Shown here piece after piece: positions 1 through 5,439 of a DNA stretch of 5,439 bases. Every line of letters begins with the position of its first letter. Position 1 is the first letter of the stretch. The stretch covers positions 1 through 5,439 of the forward strand of contig CAJQNE010000119.1 in assembly GCA_905479545.1 (NCBI GenBank). The letters are read 5' to 3'. Origin of the DNA: an uncultured Gammaproteobacteria bacterium (GTDB taxonomy: Bacteria > Pseudomonadota > Gammaproteobacteria > CAJQNE01). Made by a program: the position numbers and the translations under genes. The notes below the pieces were generated by a model. The model was not told the origin of the DNA and did no database searches. It saw nothing but the letters and a program-made list of their open reading frames with translations.

Positions 1-156
1 AAAGCACTGGACGCCGCAGGTCGGCAAGTTGATTTCGATAACGTTACCGGCCCGGAATCAACCGCTCAGGTAATACGGCTTAACGCGGTCGCAGGCATTA
101 GCCGGGTTCAGATTACTGGTGGCGGCAACGCAGCGGTGCTCTACAAAGTGTGCTGC
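1..156 (+). repeat. Protein repeat copy 1, C-terminal part only
   Basis: This is the end of a repeat domain cut by the window edge, about 52 residues. Its last strands read GISRVQITGGGNAAVLYKVCC and align with the ends of the two complete copies downstream (GGNNEAVLFRICC and GGNNEAVVFEICC). The pattern L-D-x-x-G-R-x-V before it matches L-N-x-x-G-x-x-I/L in the other copies. The domain therefore occurs at least three times, and more copies may lie upstream. Confidence 0.8.
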
Positions 157-2757
157 ACATCAGTTGTCGTCGCTGAGCAGCCTCCGCAGGATGATCAAAA
201 CTGCGAAAACTTCCGCAGCTTAAAACCGCGGCGGCAGCCAGAGAAAATGGTTACCCACCGGGGCTTTACCATTAAGCCCAGTAAAGCGGGTGACGGCATT
301 GCCTTGATAGACGCGGTAAATCAACAAGGCCAGCAAGCCGTCGCAGGTCAGGACCGCAGCGCCGAAATTGGCATTCCTGACAATGGCATGGAAATTACTT
401 TGCCGAAAGCCTGCGCTGCGGTGGAGCTATGGGTAATGCTGTTCAACAACCGTCCGGTTTCAGCAGTTTCATTAAATGATGATGGCAAGCAACTCAGCAA
501 AGACCAAAGTCCCGCTAGCCAGAAAACGCCGCATCGTTTGTTATTGCAGGCACCTGATGGCGAAGCGATTAGTCGCGTGATTATTCGCGGTGGTAACAAT
601 GAAGCAGTGTTGTTCCGCATCTGTTGCCGCGGCGAGAAAGTGGATAGGTCCCGCTGCTTCAACTTCGCTAAAGCACCAATAGGCTTACGTCCGGTCGAAA
701 AATTCAGCCACTTAGGCGTCAATTTTATTGACAGCAAAGGCCAGCGTGGGCTCAGGCTGCGTGACGAAGTGGATGCCCGCCCTAACCCGGCCAAACAGGG
801 TCGTGATGGCATTGGCGATTTACAATTCTCAGATTCCGGAGTCCGTATCGAATTACCGGTCGCCTGCTCGGAAGTTAGCATTGGAATAATGCTGTTTGCC
901 GGGCCGGTAAAAGGCGAAGCACTGAATGCCTTAGGTGCCCGGATAGATCAGCAAGCTAGCTCAACGCAGCAAAATGTTGAACAGCGACTTACCTTTAAAG
1001 GCCCGGGCATTACCAGCGTAGTGCTGTTTGGTGGCAATAACGAAGCGGTTGTTTTTGAAATTTGTTGTACCACCAAGGGCAATACGGCAGCGAGCAACCA
1101 GCCGCAAGGCTCGATCACTCATGCCACGCCGTTCGACAGCCAAAATGCCAATAACACTGACAACAGCAGCACCAACAACGCGGCCTCAGCGGCGCCACTA
1201 GCCGCCTTCATTACCGGCAATGTGCCGAAGGCATTTAGCCCACCGACGGTACGAGGCATCATCGATACTGAGTTGGCCGACGGCTGGCGCGGCAGTATCG
1301 TTAGTGAAAAAGTTATCGACGGTTTGAGTTGCCGGGTTATTGAATACCGGCCGCAAAATACCAGCGGGCCTTGGGACGGGTTCCAGATTCAAACCTTCCC
1401 CGGTCTTAATGTCTCTCTGTTAGCCGTCTGCGGCACCGATCAGGTTGTGATTGAGAGTCATGCCGTTGACCAAACCTCCAGGGCAACGCGTCGGAATGAT
1501 ATAGCGGATTCGGCGGGCGCAAATCCAAGCCGTTCTCGTCGCGCGCTCCTGCTGGAACCGGGCGAAGAATACGAAATCGCCGTCGAATGGTCTTACCAAA
1601 CCTGGCAGGCCAACGAAGAAGGTACCGATTCACCACCAGCGACACCCGGGCCAAGCTGGAAGCCTGGCGGTACGCAGCGGTTTAATTTCGCGGTGGCTGA
1701 TGAAGAGCTAAGCGCCAGGCAGCCTCAAGACGGCCTCAACGAACATAAGTTTGACGCCCGTGATTTAAGCCGCGAACTCGATTTGGTCGAGCCGTTTGAT
1801 GGCCGCTCAGTGCACTTTACCAACGACCCGCTGTGGGCGCATTTTGCCGCTGCCCACGTGCAGCAGCTAGCTGAAAAGTACGGCCGCGAACTGCAGTTAG
1901 AAGTGCGACGAACCGACCCGGCTCCACAGGCTGATCTGGCCGCCCTTGCAGCCCTTATTGCACCGATAGTGGGTGAAACAGATTGGACTAGCAGCCCGAT
2001 TGAATTAGCCCCGGTCGGCTATCAGCGGCTGGCAACTGCCATAGAAGCAGCCCCCTGCTTACCGGATGAATCACCATTCCGCGGCGTTTCACTAACGGGT
2101 AAGTTTAAGCTGGAGCCACAAGCGATGTATGACTTTCGTGTGATTGCGCCACGCTCCGACGGCAGTGATGCAGAGAATCCGGTGGTAATAAATGCCACCC
2201 GCTTTACCACGTCGCGTTACGCCAACCCTGCCGAATTGCTAAGCCATTTAGGCTACCCGCAAGGCGAGGTGTCGCCGTACCCGGTAGACGACATTTTACT
2301 GCCAGCGGACGCTACGCTACCTGGCGGTGGGGCCGAAACGTCCGACAGCTTAATGGACGAATTGTTACGTGCCATAGACGCCGAAACGCTGCCGCTACCT
2401 AGCGACCGGCCTAACAGCTATGTGCTGTGGCGCCAAACCAACCTCGGTTGGCTCATTGAGGGCCTACTGGTCGATAGTCTCGAAAGCCTGAACCGAAAAG
2501 GCGCAATTCGTCACGGTAATCGCGCGGTCATCAAAAACCGTTGCTTGCTGGAGACAGCAAAAATCGCTGGCAACACATTACGGGTGCACCGTAGTAGCCA
2601 AAACTGGACCCGGGTTTTCCTTAAGCCTGATACGCCATTCTCATTACCCGCAGGCCAACACGAACTCGAACTCAGGCTCAGTAGCAGCGATGGCCCGCTG
2701 AGCGGCCGCCGCAGCATTAGCCATCAACCGGCAATCATCGAACGGGAGGGATTCTAA
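1..2757 (+). CDS. Large modular repeat protein of unknown function, 5' end outside window
   Basis: I do not recognise this gene. The frame is open from base 1 to a TAA at 2755-2757, giving 918 visible residues. The first possible start in the window, a GTG at 136, lies inside a conserved beta-strand (GNAAVLYKVCC), so the true start is upstream. Visible residues 1-356 hold three copies (the first partial) of a domain ending in GGNNEAV-x-F-x-ICC. Residues 357-417 are an Asn/Ser/Thr-rich linker. From 418 on comes a different region: LLLEPGEEYEIAVEW (515-530), a Trp/Gly/Pro segment ending GGTQRFNFAV (about 552-565), HFTNDPLWAHF with YGRELQLEVRRTDP (605-640), FKLEPQAMYDFRVIAP (702-717) and RFTTSRY with LLSHLG (734-751). 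The L-x-P...Y-x-x-x-V segments look like beta-sandwich strands. No membrane segment is obvious, and secretion cannot be judged without the N terminus. It is very probably co-translated with the downstream gene. A structural or binding role is inference; no catalytic motif was seen. Confidence 0.9.
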   Translation, partial: KALDAAGRQVDFDNVTGPESTAQVIRLNAVAGISRVQITGGGNAAVLYKVCCTSVVVAEQPPQDDQNCENFRSLKPRRQPEKMVTHRGFTIKPSKAGDGIALIDAVNQQGQQAVAGQDRSAEIGIPDNGMEITLPKACAAVELWVMLFNNRPVSAVSLNDDGKQLSKDQSPASQKTPHRLLLQAPDGEAISRVIIRGGNNEAVLFRICCRGEKVDRSRCFNFAKAPIGLRPVEKFSHLGVNFIDSKGQRGLRLRDEVDARPNPAKQGRDGIGDLQFSDSGVRIELPVACSEVSIGIMLFAGPVKGEALNALGARIDQQASSTQQNVEQRLTFKGPGITSVVLFGGNNEAVVFEICCTTKGNTAASNQPQGSITHATPFDSQNANNTDNSSTNNAASAAPLAAFITGNVPKAFSPPTVRGIIDTELADGWRGSIVSEKVIDGLSCRVIEYRPQNTSGPWDGFQIQTFPGLNVSLLAVCGTDQVVIESHAVDQTSRATRRNDIADSAGANPSRSRRALLLEPGEEYEIAVEWSYQTWQANEEGTDSPPATPGPSWKPGGTQRFNFAVADEELSARQPQDGLNEHKFDARDLSRELDLVEPFDGRSVHFTNDPLWAHFAAAHVQQLAEKYGRELQLEVRRTDPAPQADLAALAALIAPIVGETDWTSSPIELAPVGYQRLATAIEAAPCLPDESPFRGVSLTGKFKLEPQAMYDFRVIAPRSDGSDAENPVVINATRFTTSRYANPAELLSHLGYPQGEVSPYPVDDILLPADATLPGGGAETSDSLMDELLRAIDAETLPLPSDRPNSYVLWRQTNLGWLIEGLLVDSLESLNRKGAIRHGNRAVIKNRCLLETAKIAGNTLRVHRSSQNWTRVFLKPDTPFSLPAGQHELELRLSSSDGPLSGRRSISHQPAIIEREGF
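202..627 (+). repeat. Protein repeat copy 2, complete, about 142 residues
   Basis: The copy starts at C-E-N-F and ends at the vicinal Cys pair of GGNNEAVLFRICC. Features shared with the next copy, in order, are C-x-N-F, an I-x-LP-x-AC segment (Cys codon at 412), V-x-x-x-I/V-MLF, a P-V segment followed by L-N-x-x-G, then I-S/T-x-V-I/V and the GGNNEAV signature. Alternating hydrophobic residues suggest a beta-sandwich of about 8-9 strands, which is an inference. It vaguely resembles jelly-roll carbohydrate-binding modules, but I cannot assign a family. Confidence 0.8.
655..1068 (+). repeat. Protein repeat copy 3, complete, about 138 residues
   Basis: The copy starts at C-F-N-F and ends at GGNNEAVVFEICC. 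It shares with copy 2 the I-E-LP-V-AC segment (Cys codon at 865), IMLF, P-V, L-N-x-x-G and a GPGITSVVLFGGNNEAV strand pair. Codons differ throughout between copies even where residues are identical (for example tgttgc versus tgttgt for Cys-Cys). The duplication is therefore old and held by protein-level selection rather than being recent DNA amplification. Confidence 0.8.
1069..1251 (+). other. Asn/Ser/Thr/Ala-rich interdomain linker in protein 1
   Basis: About 61 residues between the last CC repeat and the next domain are rich in N, S, T, A and Q (for example NANNTDNSSTNNAASAA) and lack a regular hydrophobic pattern. This is typical of a flexible, disordered linker. It separates the repeated N-terminal modules from the unrelated C-terminal half. 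Confidence 0.7.
1813..1920 (+). other. Conserved-looking HFTNDPLWAHF...YGREL..EVRRTDP block in protein 1
   Basis: This block of 36 residues is distinct from the beta-rich surroundings. It opens with HFTNDPLWAHF, continues through a helix-like stretch with Ala, His and Gln (AAAHVQQLAEKYG) and closes with a charged strand LQLEVRRTDP. From memory, similar blocks occur in other large unnamed bacterial proteins with Fn3-like neighbours, but I could not check this. Function is unknown; the His and Asp residues are too few to claim a catalytic site. Confidence 0.45.
2744..2750 (+). promoter_or_regulatory. Ribosome binding site for the second gene
   Basis: The GGGAGGG run contains a strong GGAGG Shine-Dalgarno core and ends six bases before the ATG at 2757. 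It lies inside the last codons of the upstream gene. It fixes the start of the downstream gene, and together with the TAATG stop-start overlap it points to translational coupling. Confidence 0.85.
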
Positions 2758-5439
2758 TGCAGCCCTTATCACAGCTATCGCTATTCAACGCCCACGCGCT
2801 GCCAACCGATGATAAAGAACCGCACGCGCGAATCGGTAATCACTTGCGCATAAACAGCCATCCGCTGCTTGGCTTGCCGGTCGCCCCGTTCATCATTCAT
2901 CGTGCTGTTATAAAGAACTACAAACTGCTGAATACCCGCAGCAATGTGGTGTTCCGCGACAAGTTCGACCGGGTGCTGGTACCGCCATTCGATGTAACGC
3001 CGGACAATCCGGTTACCGCCACCATTCCATTGGCGCGGCGCGAACAATGCTTATGGGCTCAGGTAGACGCTATATCAGGCGATGAGTTGGCTCAACGAGA
3101 GAACAGCCAGGCTACGCAGCCGGCCCCACGCCCGAATAACGACAACCCATTCAGTATTCGGCCACCATTTTCGCCACGACCATTTAGTGGTACGACTCCT
3201 TTTGCCGGCAATCGCTTCAGGCCGATTACCGGCCTACCCGGCAATAGCATTCCGGGCGTTAACTTCCCAGGCACAGGTTTTCCTGGCACAGGGTTCCCGG
3301 GCACCGGCTTTCCAGGCACTGGCATACCCGGCACAATTTTCCCGTTTCCCCGCAAACTCACCTGCGAGGCGTTTATTGATTCGGCGATGGGGCCTACATC
3401 AATCGGCAGCCGGTCGGTGCGGCGCTGGGCCTTCTCCGGCCCCGGCATTATCGAAATTCGCATCCGTGGTTGGGGACGAATCTCCGGGCTTCGTTGGATA
3501 GAAGCCCGCGACCAGCAACGAACGGAGTTCCGGCCATTTGCAGTAATGGGCCTTCCGCACGGCGGTGGCTCCCGCTACCTGGCGATTAATAACGCAGTCA
3601 CTCAGGCCATTCAGCGAGTTGCCACGCAGACTCCGAAACGAAAACCACTGCAAGAAACCAGCAACGCACCAAACCCACCGGCCGCTCCGCTGGCGAATTC
3701 AGTGTTCGAACGTCAACGGGTGCAATCTCTGGCTGCCCCGGCATTAGCCGAGTTAGAACCGTTGATTAACGATCTCACTGAACCACCCCTGCAACAACGG
3801 GCTATTGAAAACATCCTCGATGAAAATGGCGATACTGTCGGCAGTAGCTCAATGCAGCGGCTAGCGAAAATTTACCAGCTACTCGCTGACCCGGGCACCG
3901 CTACCTTATTGGGCTTTAAACTGCTCGACCACAACTTCGAAGATAACGAAGATAATATGGTGTTCTACCGTGTTGATGGGTTTTTCGAAGACTTTCCGGC
4001 CAGTACTGATAATGTTGACGAGCGCTCTAATGAGGGCCTGCTTTTCGACTCAACGGTCGCATCAGTACCGACAGCTAACAGGGGCTGGTCGCCGAAGCAG
4101 TTATTGCAAAATGTCGAGCCATTCTTAGCAAAACTCGGAGCAGCAGTAACAGCCGAAAGTCGTCGGGAGTTTGCCGAGCATCAGCGCTACTTCGGCATTG
4201 GCAGCATCGCCATCGCCGATAGAAGCGCGCCACTCGACCCGATAGCAGCGCCGCAACTACCGCCACCTGTCGAGCCAAGAACCGACCATAAAGACTGGCT
4301 GCCAGCGACTCCTCCTGATGCAGTCCGGGCCGTTGAAATAGAAGTGACCAAGGCACGATCTGGCGGGCTGCTGGCAGCGGGAAAACGCTCGCCTGCCGAC
4401 GGCAACAATAGCTTGTACAAAGCTATCAATAAGACCAATTCGGACGGCTTTCACCTACCACTCGTGCTGGCGCTTAATAGCCGCGATAGCAGCCGGAACC
4501 TTCGCGACATCAGCCCTCCCCCAACAGAGCCGGGCACCGGATTTATTGGTGACCGCGAGGCAGCGCCCGAAGCCATTCGATATTTTGTTGCCCAACAGGA
4601 TCGCTTTGGCCGCTGGTCTGACTGGACTGCGAGAGTAACGCCTGCGGGCCCGCGACCGAAGCCACCACGGCCAGAGTTTCAGGCCTTTTACACCCAGCCC
4701 AGCATCGCTAACGCAGACAGTGAGGGCGGAAAAATTTTGATTAAGGTGATGGTTCCCGATGCCGAAGCACTGGCCCCGGGTAGTCATCTATTAAAGCAAT
4801 TGCAGCTAACACTTACTGACCTAACAACAGGTATTGCAGTTAACGCTGAAGCGCTCGAAAGTAGCAAGCGGGCAATACCCGGCGGCGACCCAGGTACGTT
4901 TTTTCTGACTATTCGTCGTGATGGGCCTGAACTCCGGGTAGCCGAGCAACGTAAGCTAAGAATAGTGGCTCGCTGGGTAGACGTGGAGGATGGCATATCT
5001 AACGACTCCACTCCGCAAACCCTTAACCTCTCTGACCCTCGCCCGCCTGAACAATTACCAGTACCCGACAAGCTGCAGTATTCGGCACGGCCTGACGTAA
5101 CCGGCTTGTCGTGGGTTGAATTTCGTTGGACACCGCAAGCGGGACAGCACCACTTCGGCGTGTACTACAGTGATGAAAACCGCCTCAAAGCGCACCTTGA
5201 AAGCATACCCCGGAACGACATTATCAGCGGCCTTGCGGAGGCTCCGAATGCCGCGGCGCGGGCGACACTGTACCGCAACAATGTTGAGCTTTTTCCCGAC
5301 CACCTGTTCGAGCGCCTGCGTGATGTAAACGTCAACCTTAACTCTGGCCAGAAAGGCTTTCGTCATGGCGTATCCGGTAGCCTGAGGTTGCTGAACTTCT
5401 ACAAAATTGCTGCAGAAGCCGAGAGCGGCAGTAAGCCGC
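2757..5439 (+). CDS. Large modular protein with elastin-like repeats and Fn3-like modules, 3' end outside window
   Basis: I do not recognise this gene. From the ATG at 2757 the frame runs 894 codons without a stop and leaves the window. The start is set by the upstream GGGAGGG and the TAATG overlap. The N terminus (MQPLSQLSLF) has no basic-hydrophobic Sec signal peptide, and I see no membrane segment. Layout: G-N-H-L-R and LLGLPVAPF at residues 27-45; a Pro-rich linker to about 159; seven x-P-G-x-x pentapeptides at 160-194; a beta-rich segment from C203 to the GLRWIEARD segment at about 245-251; a second Pro-rich linker at 293-315; LAKIYQLLADPGTATLLGF at 369-387 followed by VFYRVDGFFEDF; an Fn3-like end strand with DRFGRWSDW at 615-623; a probable second Fn3-like unit from about 640; a third starting near GLSWVEFRW (783-791) and closing with FRHGVSGSLRLLNFYKIAAE (868-887). 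It is probably a structural or adhesion-type partner of the upstream protein. That is inference; no enzyme motif is visible. Confidence 0.88.
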   Translation, partial: MQPLSQLSLFNAHALPTDDKEPHARIGNHLRINSHPLLGLPVAPFIIHRAVIKNYKLLNTRSNVVFRDKFDRVLVPPFDVTPDNPVTATIPLARREQCLWAQVDAISGDELAQRENSQATQPAPRPNNDNPFSIRPPFSPRPFSGTTPFAGNRFRPITGLPGNSIPGVNFPGTGFPGTGFPGTGFPGTGIPGTIFPFPRKLTCEAFIDSAMGPTSIGSRSVRRWAFSGPGIIEIRIRGWGRISGLRWIEARDQQRTEFRPFAVMGLPHGGGSRYLAINNAVTQAIQRVATQTPKRKPLQETSNAPNPPAAPLANSVFERQRVQSLAAPALAELEPLINDLTEPPLQQRAIENILDENGDTVGSSSMQRLAKIYQLLADPGTATLLGFKLLDHNFEDNEDNMVFYRVDGFFEDFPASTDNVDERSNEGLLFDSTVASVPTANRGWSPKQLLQNVEPFLAKLGAAVTAESRREFAEHQRYFGIGSIAIADRSAPLDPIAAPQLPPPVEPRTDHKDWLPATPPDAVRAVEIEVTKARSGGLLAAGKRSPADGNNSLYKAINKTNSDGFHLPLVLALNSRDSSRNLRDISPPPTEPGTGFIGDREAAPEAIRYFVAQQDRFGRWSDWTARVTPAGPRPKPPRPEFQAFYTQPSIANADSEGGKILIKVMVPDAEALAPGSHLLKQLQLTLTDLTTGIAVNAEALESSKRAIPGGDPGTFFLTIRRDGPELRVAEQRKLRIVARWVDVEDGISNDSTPQTLNLSDPRPPEQLPVPDKLQYSARPDVTGLSWVEFRWTPQAGQHHFGVYYSDENRLKAHLESIPRNDIISGLAEAPNAAARATLYRNNVELFPDHLFERLRDVNVNLNSGQKGFRHGVSGSLRLLNFYKIAAEAESGSKP
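3234..3338 (+). repeat. Elastin-like P-G pentapeptide array in protein 2
   Basis: Seven consecutive five-residue units occupy residues 160-194: LPGNS, IPGVN, four copies of FPGTG, then IPGTI. The form hydrophobic-P-G-x-G resembles the elastin VPGxG unit. The four FPGTG units use different codons (Phe ttc/ttt, Pro cca/cct/ccg, Gly ggt/ggg/ggc, Thr aca/acc/act), so the peptide is conserved while the DNA has drifted. The array follows a Pro/Phe/Arg-rich linker and precedes the Cys203 domain, so it probably acts as a flexible or extensible spacer (inference). Confidence 0.85.
4563..4640 (+). other. Fibronectin-III-like end strand with DRFGRWSDW motif
   Basis: The segment reads APEAIRYFVAQQDRFGRWSDW and continues to TARVTP before a Pro-rich boundary (PRPKPPRP). 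A Tyr-x-V strand, then a turn with D-x-F-G-x-W-S-x-W, then a V-x-P exit is the usual shape of the F-G strands of Fn3-type modules. The module's early strands are less clear. The assignment rests on pattern only. Confidence 0.5.

Noticed and set aside
136..138. GTG as the start of gene 1
   Set aside because: It falls within the conserved strand before the first CC signature, has no Shine-Dalgarno sequence, and the frame is open upstream to base 1.
348..881. Antisense ORF of 177 aa
   Set aside because: It lies wholly opposite the CC repeats, whose conservation between copies proves the + frame is the coding one. Its own protein has no repeat structure or recognisable motif.
1930..1970. Possible membrane segment (ADLAALAALIAPIVG)
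   Set aside because: It is too short, is flanked by acidic residues and contains an Asp; more likely a buried or amphipathic helix.
3092..3463. Antisense ORF of 123 aa with VPGKP-like repeats
   Set aside because: The PG repeats arise because the CC-x-GGC pentapeptide DNA also reads as Pro-Gly on the other strand. It is a shadow of the FPGTG array in the + frame.
3082..3501. Forward ORF of 139 aa in another frame with AQ/FPA repeats
   Set aside because: The 15-base unit is periodic in all frames, so this frame shows a repeat too. The frame from 2757 is far longer and has the ribosome binding site and domain structure.
4455..5366. Chain of overlapping antisense ORFs (4455-4787, 4784-5071, 5055-5366)
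   Set aside because: They resemble a small operon by overlap, but the products are rich in Arg, Ser and Cys without motifs and sit opposite Fn3-like coding sequence open throughout.

Overview
The window is almost entirely coding on the + strand. It holds two very large, adjacent genes, each cut off by a window edge. The upstream gene is open from base 1 to a TAA at 2755-2757. The downstream gene starts at an ATG at 2757, shares one base with that stop (TAATG), and stays open without a stop to base 5439 (894 visible codons). No RNA gene, insertion sequence, CRISPR array, promoter or terminator is visible. The only non-coding signal I can support is a strong ribosome binding site (GGGAGGG) seven bases before the second start. 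Base composition by eye is moderately GC-rich, with mixed codon use. This would fit a gammaproteobacterium or another Gram-negative, but the taxonomic guess is weak.

Protein 1 (at least 918 residues visible) begins with tandem copies of a domain of about 140 residues, each ending in a GGNNEAV-x-F-x-ICC-like signature; one copy is partial and two are complete. An Asn/Ser/Thr-rich linker follows, then a long C-terminal part with several beta-strand-like segments of the form L-x-P-x-x-x-Y-x-x-x-V and an alpha-helical-looking block around HFTNDPLWAHF. Protein 2 begins with a short G-x-H-L-R / LGLP motif region. It continues through a Pro-rich linker that turns into an elastin-like array of seven P-G pentapeptides, and then a stretch of further uncharacterised domains. 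It ends in what look like two or three fibronectin-III-like modules, the first carrying a DRFGRWSDW motif.

I do not recognise either gene by name. The two look like products of one operon, translationally coupled, encoding large modular beta-rich proteins that probably act together. From memory, not from a search, similar motif sets occur in large unnamed proteins, some of them near phage-tail-like or extracellular contractile injection genes. The window itself holds no tail, sheath, baseplate or ATPase gene, so that link is only a hypothesis.
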